A DNA stretch of 64,000 bases from an uncultured Ignisphaera sp. (GTDB taxonomy: Archaea; Thermoproteota; Thermoprotei_A; Sulfolobales; Ignisphaeraceae), in the NCBI GenBank assembly GCA_938074605.1, contig CALJEI010000004.1, positions 1 through 64,000 of the forward strand. Direction: 5' to 3'. Shown in pieces: positions 55,229 through 64,000 of the stretch (the stretch's first letter is position 1; each line of letters starts with the position of its first letter). The notes beneath the pieces are model-generated. The model did no database searches. It was not told where the DNA came from and saw nothing but the letters and a program-made list of their open reading frames with translations. A program made the translations under genes and the position numbers.

Positions 55229-55557
55229 TATACTACCCTAGTACTAATATTAGATTTCATAAAAATTTATAAATAGCAACTCATATGCAGCCTTTATAAA
55301 TACTGGTCATAATAGTTATTACCGTGAGTATTTTTAAGCACTATTTAATACATAGAAAAACTTCTCGTTAGGTAATACCTGAAAACGATTAATACAGTCA
55401 TCTATTATACAATAAATACTGGCCCATTTTTTAGTTATAGACTTAATTATATTTTGTTGGATTTTAAATATCATATTGCATTATTATAACATATATATAC
55501 TGTCTTTAATTATAATAATACTCATTAGGAACAGTACCTTACTTCAGGTGTAAACAG
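55229..55557. promoter_or_regulatory. Divergent promoter region between two regulator genes
   Basis: This 329-bp interval separates the HTH-zinc-finger gene (minus) from the RHH gene (plus). Two direct copies of TTTATAAATA lie at 55266-55275 and 55293-55302; the first is well placed, on the minus strand, as TATA box of the zinc-finger gene. CATATATATAC near 55490-55500 may serve the RHH gene, with an AGGTG ribosome site at 55546-55550. No gene is seen inside. Confidence 0.4.
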
Positions 55558-55794
55558 TTGGTTGATGAGAGAAATGACTATATAGAATTGAATATAAGGA
55601 CGACGAAAATAGTCTCAGTAAAACTAGATGTTGATGTAGTGTATGAGCTTGATAAAATGATCAAAAAACATAACTTTAAGAGTAGATCTGAATTTATAAG
55701 GGAAGCTCTCAATCTATACATCGAGCTTCTAAATATGTATGGTAGAAAAGAATTGAAGGATATAATTAAAAATAAACTTAAAGTAGTTCGGTAG
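55558..55794 (+). CDS. Ribbon-helix-helix (CopG/MetJ-type) regulator
   Basis: A 78-residue RHH DNA-binding protein. The beta-strand TKIVSVKLDVDVVYELDK is followed by the helix-turn-helix pair KHNFKSRSEFIREALNLYIE, the typical RHH core near residues 16-57. TTG 55558 is preceded by CAGGTG ending 7 nt upstream. No toxin gene is adjacent, so it is more likely a stand-alone regulator than an antitoxin. Confidence 0.82.
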   Translation: MVDERNDYIELNIRTTKIVSVKLDVDVVYELDKMIKKHNFKSRSEFIREALNLYIELLNMYGRKELKDIIKNKLKVVR

Positions 55795-55923
55795 TATTGA
55801 ATCTTTAATAAATAATTCAATGTTAAAATAATTGATCTAACCAAATATTTTGGGGTTCTCGCCTAGAAATACAATTAATTATCTTGCTAGCATTCTTAGA
55901 TTCTCTATTAATATTTATTGTAT

Positions 55924-56772
55924 TTATTTCAATAACTCTTCAAAGTATTTGGCTGTTAGCTTCAATAGCTTAGCTATGTTGTCACAGTTAGTCACACTTT
56001 CTTTATGGCAGGCAACCTCTAATACTATTTTGCCCTTAAAATTATTCATCTTAAGAGCTTCAAAGAATTCGCTCCAATGTATTGTACCTGTAGATAGTGG
56101 TGGTAAGTGGAGGTCTTTATATCCATCGTTGTCATGGGCATGTATTAGGTTAACATATTTAGCAAGCTTATTATAGAATTCACTAGGTTGAAAACTATTT
56201 ACAATTGCATGTCCTGTATCTAAACATATACCAAATTTATTGCTTCCTATATTATCAATTAGATAAAGTAGATCATTTGGAAGATATCCATACACACCTC
56301 TTTCAAGGCGATTTTCAATACTAAGTCTTACGCCATAGTCTTCAGCATAACGGTATATCTTTTCAAAAAATACTATAGCTCTATCTCTAATCCTAGTTAA
56401 ATATTCTATGGAACTCTCATCTATATATGGATTGTTGAATGGTATATGTATAGCTGCTGAATTTACTCCTATTTCTGAATAAAACTTCAGCCATACATCA
56501 AAAATTTTTATAATGTTTGGCATCCTATCAAGTTCTATAGCTAATCTTATTTCCTCACCATATGGAAGGTGAGCTACATTCATATTTAAGGTGAGGGTTT
56601 GTATAACTTCTACAACTTCATCCATAAGGGTATCGAGTTTTTCACCGCGTTTTATAAAGTAATTAAAATTGTCATAACTAAGCTCAATATTTGTAAAACC
56701 ATGGTTATACAGTCTTTGAAGGGCTTGTGAGGGTCTCAAAAACATGTAAAGCATTGTTGATATGTAGATCAC
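55924..56772 (-). CDS. TIM-barrel sugar phosphate isomerase / AP endonuclease family 2
   Basis: A 282-residue xylose-isomerase-like TIM barrel. Metal-ligand segments typical of the superfamily are seen in order: MNVAHLPYGEE, AAIHIPF, LSIENRLERG, CLDTGHA, IHAHDNDGYKDLH and LEVACH. The set of Glu/Asp/His is complete, so it should be active. Whether it is a sugar isomerase/epimerase or an endonuclease IV-like DNA enzyme cannot be settled; it is more like the isomerase branch. It is convergent with the RHH gene, 129 bp apart. Confidence 0.8.
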   Translation of the reverse strand: MIYISTMLYMFLRPSQALQRLYNHGFTNIELSYDNFNYFIKRGEKLDTLMDEVVEVIQTLTLNMNVAHLPYGEEIRLAIELDRMPNIIKIFDVWLKFYSEIGVNSAAIHIPFNNPYIDESSIEYLTRIRDRAIVFFEKIYRYAEDYGVRLSIENRLERGVYGYLPNDLLYLIDNIGSNKFGICLDTGHAIVNSFQPSEFYNKLAKYVNLIHAHDNDGYKDLHLPPLSTGTIHWSEFFEALKMNNFKGKIVLEVACHKESVTNCDNIAKLLKLTAKYFEELLK

Positions 56773-57060
56773 ATTGGTTCACCTAGATGCTATGTTTTAA
56801 TGATATTTTAATTTTGATGCAGAAAGTTAAAAATTCTTTATAGCTATAATTGAGGTTATCGATAGTGTGGTACTAATATCATTTAAAGAAATGGCTATAA
56901 GGCTTCAAGTCTTAAATCATTAAGAGGAGTTCTTATCTTTATGATAAGGGTGGCAGTTGATATGCAGTCTATAGAGATGAGGGATAGTATAAAATAAGGT
57001 TTATAACCTATTTATGATCCAGAAACACAGTTCTGTATAGCCTAACTGGTGGTAGCAGTT

Positions 57061-58149
57061 TTGCTACAACAGTTACGCATTCATGGAGGTCATGCGCCAG
57101 AGGGCTGCATAGATTTTTCAACACCTATAAATCCCCTTGGAACACCTGAGATAATTAAACAGCTTATCTATGAATCTATTAGGAGTGAAACGTACTCTTC
57201 GTACCCTGACTATAGCTATAAAATACTTCGGGAAACTATAGCGGAATTCTACAACATTGAGTCTGAATATATTGTGCCCCTTAATGGAGCAGCCGAGGCA
57301 TTATATCTAATTATAGGTGCTGAAAAACCCATTACTGCAATAGTCTTTGAGCCTACATTCGGTGATCACAGGCCACTATTTCATATACTATCAATGAATT
57401 ATATATCTATTCAATATGTAGAGCTTTTTGACAGATATGTATTTCCATTCAATATAGCAAACAGTCTATATAGATTAATACAGCCTAGATGCATTATATT
57501 ACTTTCCACCCCCAATAATCCATTAGGAACATGTGTTTCGATGGAAACTATTGAAACAATGCTTCAGATCTACAAAAACTGTAACATTATTGTTGATGAA
57601 GCGTTTATGGATTTATCAAAGGATTGTCGATCTGCATTTAAATTAGTAAAAGATTACAAGAATATAATTATTTTAAGAAGTTTAACTAAAACATTTTCGA
57701 TACCAGGTTTAAGAATAGGATTTCTATATACTTCAAATATGGAACTCTTATATAGAATAGAGATATTTAGACAGCCATGGAATGTAAATAATATAGCTAA
57801 CTATGTTCTCTCTAGAGCCTTACATGAATACAAAGGTGATCTTAGGAAATTTATTGAATATTCAAAGGATGTAATAGAACGAGAACGGCAATTTCTTGAA
57901 CAGTCTCTCTATAATTTAGATGTACACTTCTATAAATCCTCTGCTCCCTTTATTCTAGTTAGATTTCAGAGTGATGTCAAACATATACAACAATCTTTAA
58001 AGCAGTTTGGGATATGGATAAGAGATGCTTCAACGTTTCAGTCTTTAACTAAATATCATGGGAGGATATCAGTAAGGTTAAGGAGAGATAATGAGGTTTT
58101 GATTAATGCTTTAAGAGTTATTTTAGAAAAGAAAAAAGAAAATATATAG
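57061..58149 (+). CDS. cobD: L-threonine-O-3-phosphate decarboxylase (CobD-type aminotransferase)
   Basis: PLP fold-type I enzyme that, in cobalamin synthesis, turns L-threonine phosphate into aminopropanol phosphate for CbiB. The PLP lysine lies in RSLTKTFSIPGLRIG. Other family blocks are STPNNPLGT and VDEAFMDLS. It resembles histidinol-phosphate aminotransferase in general, so the assignment rests largely on its position next to cbiB. TTG 57061 has GGTGGT ending 7 nt upstream; GTG 57049 lies inside that site. It converges on cbiB with a 32-bp overlap. Confidence 0.8.
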   Translation: MLQQLRIHGGHAPEGCIDFSTPINPLGTPEIIKQLIYESIRSETYSSYPDYSYKILRETIAEFYNIESEYIVPLNGAAEALYLIIGAEKPITAIVFEPTFGDHRPLFHILSMNYISIQYVELFDRYVFPFNIANSLYRLIQPRCIILLSTPNNPLGTCVSMETIETMLQIYKNCNIIVDEAFMDLSKDCRSAFKLVKDYKNIIILRSLTKTFSIPGLRIGFLYTSNMELLYRIEIFRQPWNVNNIANYVLSRALHEYKGDLRKFIEYSKDVIERERQFLEQSLYNLDVHFYKSSAPFILVRFQSDVKHIQQSLKQFGIWIRDASTFQSLTKYHGRISVRLRRDNEVLINALRVILEKKKENI

Positions 58150-59101
58150 TACAACAGATTAATGATAACCATATGATAGCAGCTATAAAAGCTATTTTTA
58201 AACTCATATTTACTGTATGGCTATTAATGTTCTTAATTTTCTTTCCTATACTATAATCTCCAATTTTCTCAAGCTTAACCATTAGTACACCAGCCATTGC
58301 AGATATTGGATGGCCTGCATTCAAACTCTGTGTAACACTATGGTATTCCCTCCATATACTATATGTATAACGCACACTGGTTTTTGCAAATGGTGCTAGA
58401 AAAATTATTATAAAAGCAGTTAATCTAGCTGGAATAAGATTAATTATGGTATCTACCTTTGCTGAAAACCATCCGACCTCCTTATATTCAGGTACTTTAA
58501 AACCAATTGCACCATCCAATGTATTTGAAATTCTCTGTAGTAAAGCTCCTATGGGTCCTAGAAGTAATGTATGGAAAAGTGGTGAGGTATATCCGTCAAC
58601 AAGGCTTTCTGCTAGGGATTCTATGGCTGCTGAAAGTACGTGTTCCTCATCTATTCTATAGACATCTCTTCTAACAATTTGTTGTGTCCAAAATCTTACA
58701 CACTGCCAATTACCTAAATTACTACATCTTTCAACATTCTTTACAATTGATATAAGTAATTTTAACGATATTGATAATTTTATTAGCCATCCTGCTATGA
58801 ACACCCATAGTAGAGGATGTATGGACCACGACACATATAATAGAATACTATATATAATTAGATGTAATGATATTATCAAAAACCATGTAGCTACCCCCCT
58901 TAATCTTGATGAATATTTTTTTCCAATCTTTATGGCAAGGAGGTATGATGTATGGACGGGGTGTATTGTCAAAAGAAATCCTTTATGAAAGGGATAGAGG
59001 TAATCAAATATATGAGCAATTAATATTGCAGAGATAATTAGCCATGGATTTTTGGGGTAGAGAAATTCAGGAATTATATACATGAGGTTAGCACCATGCA
59101 T
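58118..59101 (-). CDS. cbiB: Adenosylcobinamide-phosphate synthase
   Basis: Membrane enzyme joining aminopropanol (phosphate) to adenosylcobyric acid. The 327-residue protein has several hydrophobic segments and the family blocks HPVHTSYLLAIKIG, the R-R-D-V-Y block and a HVLSAAIESLAESLVDGYTS-type stretch near the middle, followed by DGAIGFK. Its start overlaps cobS by 28 bp, so translation is coupled. It is the last gene of the minus-strand cluster cobT-cbiS-cobY-cobS-cbiB. Confidence 0.92.
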   Translation of the reverse strand: MHGANLMYIIPEFLYPKNPWLIISAILIAHIFDYLYPFHKGFLLTIHPVHTSYLLAIKIGKKYSSRLRGVATWFLIISLHLIIYSILLYVSWSIHPLLWVFIAGWLIKLSISLKLLISIVKNVERCSNLGNWQCVRFWTQQIVRRDVYRIDEEHVLSAAIESLAESLVDGYTSPLFHTLLLGPIGALLQRISNTLDGAIGFKVPEYKEVGWFSAKVDTIINLIPARLTAFIIIFLAPFAKTSVRYTYSIWREYHSVTQSLNAGHPISAMAGVLMVKLEKIGDYSIGKKIKNINSHTVNMSLKIAFIAAIIWLSLICCTIYFLFSFLK

Positions 59102-59922
59102 ATAGCTCTTATTAATTCATATGAGAATCCCATTACATCGCCATTTACAAAGCCAAGTCTTCTTTTAGCATCAATAGCTATAATAATTGACACAAATATC
59201 ATGCTCATCATTATGAGAAGTACTATGTAGATCTCTGTATAGATAAGAATTGAAATAGGTATACATGTTATTAAGAATAAAATTACATTTTTAAGAAGAT
59301 TAGTAGCAACTTTGGCGCTAATCACAAATCTCTTCCCAAGTCCATTATAGGGTTCTTCAATACCAAAAAATGCCGTTATATACATTGCTTCTGCAGAAGC
59401 AATATATATTAGAATTAACTGTAATATGAAGAAGTATATGGAGCTCTTTGAGTTAAGTAAAAGGTATATTGATGCTGATGAGATTAGCAAATTTAGGGTT
59501 ATAGAAATTACTGCAAAAGTTCCTCTCTTAGGATCTTTAAGAACTTTAATAGCATATTCACCAGTTCTATGTGATCCTATAACATCACTATAATCGGCAT
59601 ATCCATCAAAATGGATACCACCAGTTACTAGTATATGGAAAATAGGGTAGAGTATAGAGATAATTATTATCTCCACCATTAATATATGTAGAATCCATAT
59701 AAGAAATGAGACTATAACTCCTTCAATTATACCTATGATGGGAATTAGATAAAAATACTGAGCTGCATATTCAATAGAGTTGTCATTTATAGGTATTGAT
59801 GTTAATAGTGCGAGTAGCGACTTCAGTCCTTTAATGATATTTCTCCAGTTCAACTGGAATAACACCATGGATGATGTAAAAATTTCTAAATTATATGCGG
59901 TGTTGAGACATCTATCGCCCAA
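59074..59922 (-). CDS. cobS: Adenosylcobinamide-GDP ribazoletransferase (cobalamin synthase)
   Basis: Integral membrane enzyme that joins adenosylcobinamide-GDP to alpha-ribazole (phosphate). About seven hydrophobic segments are seen over 282 residues. The conserved acidic block GGIHFDGYADYSDVIGSH and the following KDPKRGTFAVI are hallmarks of CobS. It lies 9 bp after cobY and overlaps cbiB by 28 bp. Confidence 0.93.
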   Translation of the reverse strand: MGDRCLNTAYNLEIFTSSMVLFQLNWRNIIKGLKSLLALLTSIPINDNSIEYAAQYFYLIPIIGIIEGVIVSFLIWILHILMVEIIIISILYPIFHILVTGGIHFDGYADYSDVIGSHRTGEYAIKVLKDPKRGTFAVISITLNLLISSASIYLLLNSKSSIYFFILQLILIYIASAEAMYITAFFGIEEPYNGLGKRFVISAKVATNLLKNVILFLITCIPISILIYTEIYIVLLIMMSMIFVSIIIAIDAKRRLGFVNGDVMGFSYELIRAICMVLTSCI

Positions 59923-59931
59923 CTCTAATAA

Positions 59932-60465
59932 TTAACTATAGCTACACTTTACATTCTTTAAATCATCGACTTTATCAATATCTATTACGCTATTTTTAGA
60001 ATATATTATATTTCTCCAAGAACCATGTGGTTTTTTAAATAGGGTTATTCCTACAAGTTTCTCGCCATTGTCATCTATTGTAAGTGTAACTATATCCTCT
60101 GATGTTTTAAGAGCTCTATTAACAAAGTCTATCAAAATTTTATTATCTGATATATATACATCGGCAGCTATCATAAGCAATGGTTTAGGTAATATATCTA
60201 AAAGAAGTGTAAGATCTCTAATAAAATCTTCTCCAGAAGTCTCTATACAATCAATAATTGAATATTTATCGGTACATATATGTTTAATTCTAAGTGTTGT
60301 CTTAGATAGAGCTAATACTATATATCGACAAACAATTTCTGAATCCATTAATAACTTTTCTAATACTGACTTTCCACATATATGCGATAAAAATTTTAGG
60401 GGAGACCCAAATCTAGTACCCCTACCACCAGCCATAATAATACAAGGGATCTTATCCATCAACAC
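59932..60465 (-). CDS. cobY: Adenosylcobinamide-phosphate guanylyltransferase
   Basis: Archaeal non-orthologous replacement of CobU that transfers GMP from GTP to adenosylcobinamide phosphate. The nucleotidyltransferase start MAGGRGTRFG (11-20) with the following Lys24 is clear, as is an acidic metal site in MIAADVYI. The length of 177 is typical. The position between cbiS and cobS supports the cobalamin role over other MobA-like functions. Its start overlaps the end of cbiS by 14 bp. Confidence 0.9.
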   Translation of the reverse strand: MLMDKIPCIIMAGGRGTRFGSPLKFLSHICGKSVLEKLLMDSEIVCRYIVLALSKTTLRIKHICTDKYSIIDCIETSGEDFIRDLTLLLDILPKPLLMIAADVYISDNKILIDFVNRALKTSEDIVTLTIDDNGEKLVGITLFKKPHGSWRNIIYSKNSVIDIDKVDDLKNVKCSYS

Positions 60466-61564
60466 TACCTCTACTTACTTCATCAAACAGCAATGTGTAG
60501 AGAGATCCAAGGAGAGCCGATAATATATCATCAACATATAGTCCACCCTCACTATATTTTAATCTTCCTAACTTCTTCATGTTTTCAATCCAGTACATAG
60601 AAAACAATGCTTTTGCTCCTCCTATATATAGGGCTAAGGAAATACCCAGAAGTTCATCAGCAACAATCTTTATTGTATCATTGGCATATTCATCAATTGT
60701 TAGACCTGGTATTGTACCCGAAGAACCGTGGAGATCAAGCTCTCTAGCAGCTATGATCAAGCTCCATACATTTGGATCCTTTAAAATTCTATAGAGAATT
60801 TTCCTAGCCTTTTCAACAGCTTTTTCAGAGGAAATACCTGGTATTGGCGTAGATATATATATGTCTCTAAACAGTGTTAGAAGATCTTCTACAGAGTACC
60901 CTATATGATTTCTCAATAACCATTCAATGCCATTTTTAATGCCTATTGATATAATGGAATTGTAAATAATCTTAGCCACACTATTACCAATGGGTGTAGC
61001 CATACTTGAAAATAGTATTTCACCGTCTAAGTCATAGGGTCTTGCAATGGCAATAGCATCTGTAACTGTACCTACGGCTCTCGAGCAACACCTTAATAGA
61101 AGGTCTGAGGAGGCAGCAGTTTTAGCCTCTACAGCTGTTTTTAAAAGATCAACCATAGCTTCTCTTGTAAGTGGTGCATCAACATATATAAGGATGTTTA
61201 TAGTACTAGCACCCATCCTTAACGGTTCATATAGCTTATTATAGCTAATACATAGAGGTGGTTCTAAACCCACAGTCATTACAATTTCACTTAAGTAGCC
61301 CTTAATATGGATAAGCTCATCCATTGGTATGGCAGTTAGGAAAACTATTCCAGATTCTATGTTAAGACTATCTAGGATTTCCTTATAGTACTTTATGATA
61401 TCATCTGTATGGAAATCGTTCTTAACCTGTTTAAAGATAGCAGACTTTGCAGTATTAGTGTTATCATTGATTGAAACTATTTTTAGAGTTGATATAAATT
61501 CTACGGGTTTTGGAAAATCGATAACAACGGTATCTTTGTTAATCCTTCTTATATTGAGATACAT
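60452..61564 (-). CDS. cbiS: CbiS: adenosylcobinamide amidohydrolase (CbiZ) fused to alpha-ribazole phosphatase (CobZ)
   Basis: A two-domain enzyme. The N-terminal 220 residues are CbiZ-like: FLTAIPMDELIHI, VTVGLEPPL, INILIYVDAPLT, AKTAASSDLLL and TVTDAIAIA are family blocks. CbiZ cleaves the aminopropanol arm from adenosylcobinamide to give adenosylcobyric acid. The C-terminal half resembles CobZ (a PgpA-like phosphatase), which removes the phosphate from adenosylcobalamin-5'-phosphate or alpha-ribazole phosphate. Fusions of this kind were described as CbiS in Methanopyrus. ATG 61564 has GGTGG 6 nt upstream; an open frame runs further back to 61618. It overlaps cobT by 26 bp. Confidence 0.88.
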   Translation of the reverse strand: MYLNIRRINKDTVVIDFPKPVEFISTLKIVSINDNTNTAKSAIFKQVKNDFHTDDIIKYYKEILDSLNIESGIVFLTAIPMDELIHIKGYLSEIVMTVGLEPPLCISYNKLYEPLRMGASTINILIYVDAPLTREAMVDLLKTAVEAKTAASSDLLLRCCSRAVGTVTDAIAIARPYDLDGEILFSSMATPIGNSVAKIIYNSIISIGIKNGIEWLLRNHIGYSVEDLLTLFRDIYISTPIPGISSEKAVEKARKILYRILKDPNVWSLIIAARELDLHGSSGTIPGLTIDEYANDTIKIVADELLGISLALYIGGAKALFSMYWIENMKKLGRLKYSEGGLYVDDILSALLGSLYTLLFDEVSRGSVDG

Positions 61565-62648
61565 AGCCATCCACCACAAGCATTCGATATTCATCATATA
61601 TAGATTTCTTAATTTCATCCATATTGAATCCTTTGATGAGAGCAGTTACTATAGTGCCACCTGCACCAACACCCTCTTTAACATAGCCTCTCTCATAAGC
61701 AGTAAGACCACTGTAGGGAGCATTAGCAAAGCTGAGTGATGAAAAGAGAATAGGTACCTCAAGTGCAATATCCTTTACAAGACCGGCTATATCAGCAGAA
61801 CTATCCTCGATAATCCATCTAGTGGTAGCTATTGCAACTCTACCTGCAATATCTACACCAAGCCTTTTTAAAATGGCTAAAACGGCACACATCTGTGTAC
61901 CTCCAGCAAGGAGTACCTTACACCCTCGTTCTATGACACTAGAGACAAAACCTGCGATAGATATATGTAGAGGGTCACCAAAAATAGAAACAACCCTAAA
62001 CACATCTTCTATAGGGGGCTGTAATCCACATCTCTTTAAAGCTTTCGTAAATATTTCTATCTTTAAATTATGGGGGTTTGTGGGTGAGGCACTGCTAACT
62101 CTTTTAGAAGCCCTATACCCTAGAGCTTCCATAATAGACATAGCTGTGGTTGTTCCTCCAGGGATAGACTCCCCAATCAAAAATACGCTCTCTCTTTTAC
62201 CAATCATTAATCCAAGGGTTTTACCACTAACATATAGCTTTTCAACATTTTGAATTGGGAGAGCGTCTTCAATATCAATCCTACCACCAATAGACTTCCC
62301 AGGGAGTGATATGTGTGGTGTCTGAGGCTCTATATAGGTACCACAATCAACAATTGAATAGGGTATTTGCAGAAGCTTAAGTGTAGCTCTGGTTAAAACA
62401 GCAGGTGTAGGTATACCATCGGGTGTTACAGGTACTATATTCAAGGTTTTAGGTTTTCCAAAAACGAGATACTCAACATCTAAAGTAGGTGTGTAGAGGG
62501 TGGCATTAGGATTAGAACCCGCAATACTTATACCAGGAATTGTTGAAACTTTTGTAGATGCTATAAAGTACAATGCATACACATTAAGCTCCTTGATATC
62601 CCTAACTATTTGCTCAGCAAAACCACCATAATCCAAAATTTTTATCAT
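61539..62648 (-). CDS. cobT: Archaeal CobT-like protein (UPF0284), nicotinate-nucleotide--base phosphoribosyltransferase type
   Basis: A homologue of CobT, the enzyme that makes alpha-ribazole phosphate from nicotinate mononucleotide and the lower-ligand base. The archaeal UPF0284 branch is recognised by TPDGIPTPAVLTRA, ESIPGGTTTAMSIMEALGY and LLAGGTQMCAVLA. ATG 62648 has GGTGG 6 nt upstream; an open frame extends to 62699. The lower-ligand base used in this organism is not known. It is the first gene of the cobalamin operon and diverges from thiC across 159 bp. Confidence 0.88.
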   Translation of the reverse strand: MIKILDYGGFAEQIVRDIKELNVYALYFIASTKVSTIPGISIAGSNPNATLYTPTLDVEYLVFGKPKTLNIVPVTPDGIPTPAVLTRATLKLLQIPYSIVDCGTYIEPQTPHISLPGKSIGGRIDIEDALPIQNVEKLYVSGKTLGLMIGKRESVFLIGESIPGGTTTAMSIMEALGYRASKRVSSASPTNPHNLKIEIFTKALKRCGLQPPIEDVFRVVSIFGDPLHISIAGFVSSVIERGCKVLLAGGTQMCAVLAILKRLGVDIAGRVAIATTRWIIEDSSADIAGLVKDIALEVPILFSSLSFANAPYSGLTAYERGYVKEGVGAGGTIVTALIKGFNMDEIKKSIYDEYRMLVVDGYVSQYKKD

Positions 62649-62807
62649 ATATAAACCACCTGTACAGATTAGCCACATGGTGACATAAGTAGGGAACACT
62701 AATAAATTTATTTATTACATAAGTAAGGACATTTAATAACAGTAAATGAATATATTAACGAAGTTTCCTCATTTTAATATTAAAAATTATAGGTAGAGGT
62801 GTATGTG

Positions 62808-64000
62808 TTGCCAATTAAAAATGTGGATGAATCAGTACTTAAGGATTTAGCAATTGAAGAAAAGATAGATATAGAATTTCTTAAAAGAGGGGTATTAAGT
62901 GGTAGAATAGTCATACCAATAAATGTTAAGAGGGATTATGTGAAACCTGTAGCTATAGGTGAAGGACTTAGGACTAAGGTTAATGTAAATATTGGGACAA
63001 GTGGAAGTGTTACTGATATAGATATGGAGATTAAAAAAGCTAGGGTTGCTGTAGTCTATGGTTCAGATACGATAATGGATTTGAGTACAGGTGGCAATAT
63101 AGATGAAATTAGGAGGATATTAATTGAAGCGTCAAAACCATTGCCATTTGGAACAGTGCCTATATATCAAGCCTGGATTGAAGGTGTAAGGAAGTATGGA
63201 GGTATGGGTATACCTTCTGACTGGTTTATATCCATAGTTGAGCGACACTTAAGGGATGGAGTAGATTTTATGACTATACATGCCGGTATATCAAGAGAGC
63301 TTGCAAGAAAGGCCATTAAGAGTACGCGTATTATGCCTATAGTAAGTAGAGGTGGTTCTATGGTTACAGTATGGATGCTTGAAAATAATGAGGAGAACCC
63401 CTATCTACAACACTGGGATTATTTAATTGAACTATTTAAGGAATACAATTCTATAATAAGCCTTGGTGATGCTCTTAGACCAGGTACTGTGGCTGATGCT
63501 CATGATTTTCTCCAGATAGAGGAACTTGTAAATAATGCAAGACTTGCAAGAGATGCAGTTTCTAAAGGGGTTCAGGTAATGATTGAAGGGCCTGGGCATA
63601 TGACTATGGATAAGATTGTTGCAGATGTAAAGCTTATGAAGAGTCTAAGTGGTGGAATTCCATATTATGTTCTCGGGCCCTTGGTTACAGATATTGCTGT
63701 TGGCTATGACCATATAGCAGCGGCTATAGGTGCAGCAATAGCAGCTGCAGCTGGTGCTGATATAATCTGTTATTTAACGCCATCAGAACATCTGTCTCTT
63801 CCAAATATTGAACAGGTTAAGGAGGGTTTAATAGCTGCTAAGATAGCTGCTCATGCTGGTGACCTCATTAAGCTTGGTGAAAGAGCTATCAAAAAAGATA
63901 TAGATATGAGTATAGCGAGAGCAAGGCTTAATTGGAATACGCAAATAGATTTAAGTTTTGATAGAGAGAGAGTTAGAAATATTAAGAATCAATTTGGGGA
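62808..64000 (+). CDS. thiC: Phosphomethylpyrimidine synthase ThiC, cut at the window end
   Basis: Radical SAM enzyme that converts aminoimidazole ribotide to hydroxymethylpyrimidine phosphate for thiamine. Nearly 400 residues are present and the frame is still open at base 64000. Family blocks are [68 protein letters not shown] and [12 protein letters not shown], all intact. The C-terminal C-x2-C-x4-C cluster motif lies off-window. TTG 62808 has GAGGTG 6 nt upstream; GTG 62805 is an alternative. No TPP riboswitch was seen in the leader. Confidence 0.95.
   Translation, partial: MPIKNVDESVLKDLAIEEKIDIEFLKRGVLSGRIVIPINVKRDYVKPVAIGEGLRTKVNVNIGTSGSVTDIDMEIKKARVAVVYGSDTIMDLSTGGNIDEIRRILIEASKPLPFGTVPIYQAWIEGVRKYGGMGIPSDWFISIVERHLRDGVDFMTIHAGISRELARKAIKSTRIMPIVSRGGSMVTVWMLENNEENPYLQHWDYLIELFKEYNSIISLGDALRPGTVADAHDFLQIEELVNNARLARDAVSKGVQVMIEGPGHMTMDKIVADVKLMKSLSGGIPYYVLGPLVTDIAVGYDHIAAAIGAAIAAAAGADIICYLTPSEHLSLPNIEQVKEGLIAAKIAAHAGDLIKLGERAIKKDIDMSIARARLNWNTQIDLSFDRERVRNIKNQFG

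Noticed and set aside
56773-57060. Short plus-strand frame (about 36 codons, ending near 56997) before cobD as a lost or small gene
   Set aside because: There is no start codon in the upstream half, and the remaining ATG-initiated part is only 18 codons, so it cannot be told from chance.
62700-62807. Possible TPP riboswitch before thiC or cobalamin riboswitch before cobT
   Set aside because: The interval is A+T-rich with no CUGAGA-type conserved core and no long paired structure; only promoter-like elements and a GAGGTG ribosome site were seen.
1-64000. CRISPR arrays, insertion sequences, integrases, prophage or defence islands
   Set aside because: No regularly spaced direct repeats, transposase or integrase motifs, or known defence domains were found by eye; gene content is core metabolism and information processing.

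Overview
The window is AT-rich, gene-dense archaeal chromosome. The gene content points to a hyperthermophilic crenarchaeote (Thermoproteota), most like the Desulfurococcales/Ignisphaera group; the genus is a guess. Supporting genes are an ESCRT-III/CdvB-like protein, a PolB1-like replicative polymerase, an aKMT-type lysine methyltransferase, an Lhr helicase, TmcA, NucS, Cdc48, a thermosome subunit, RpoK, Nep1, FAU-1 and two C/D box guide RNAs. No insertion sequence, CRISPR array, integrase or prophage was recognised, so this looks like core chromosome.

Layout. 1-8 kb: thermosome C-terminus (cut by the window edge), rpoK, type IA topoisomerase, signal peptidase plus Zn-ribbon protein, enolase, a C/D box sRNA, a TGS-domain GTPase and small conserved genes. 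8-20 kb: a second C/D box sRNA touching the end of polB, PolB, a hexapeptide acyltransferase, pyruvate phosphate dikinase, Cdc48 and TmcA. 20-24 kb: a minus-strand operon DHH phosphoesterase - NucS - hotdog thioesterase - UPF0282 MBL protein, ending in a clearly degraded metallophosphoesterase gene. 24-31 kb: TYW1/Taw1, an MBL nuclease-like protein, ribosomal P1/L12, AlaRS, tRNA-Arg(UCU), adenylate kinase and a ferredoxin. 31-48 kb: Lhr helicase, radical SAM protein, CdvB-like protein, aKMT-like methyltransferase, FAU-1, AbrB-PhoU regulator, phosphoglycerate mutase, ROK kinase, an HhH-GPD-like protein with two cysteine quartets, Nep1 and HMG-CoA synthase. 48-56.8 kb: small regulators (HTH-PRTase, HTH-zinc finger, RHH), a metallophosphoesterase-like protein without metal ligands, a second radical SAM protein, a degenerate MDR protein, a GNAT acetyltransferase and a TIM-barrel isomerase. 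57-64 kb: a cobalamin nucleotide-loop and salvage cluster (cobD, cbiB, cobS, cobY, a CbiZ-CobZ fusion = CbiS, cobT), then divergent thiC running off the end.

How genes work together. Eno, ApgM, PPDK and a ROK sugar kinase cover parts of sugar and phosphoenolpyruvate metabolism. TmcA, Taw1, Nep1, the two C/D sRNAs and a tRNA gene give a strong RNA-modification theme. The cobalamin genes form an almost closed cobinamide salvage route with no corrin-ring synthesis genes in view. Starts were often decided by a GGTG-type Shine-Dalgarno 5-12 nt upstream or by a TATA box about 25-30 nt upstream of a leaderless start; several chosen starts are therefore internal to longer open frames.
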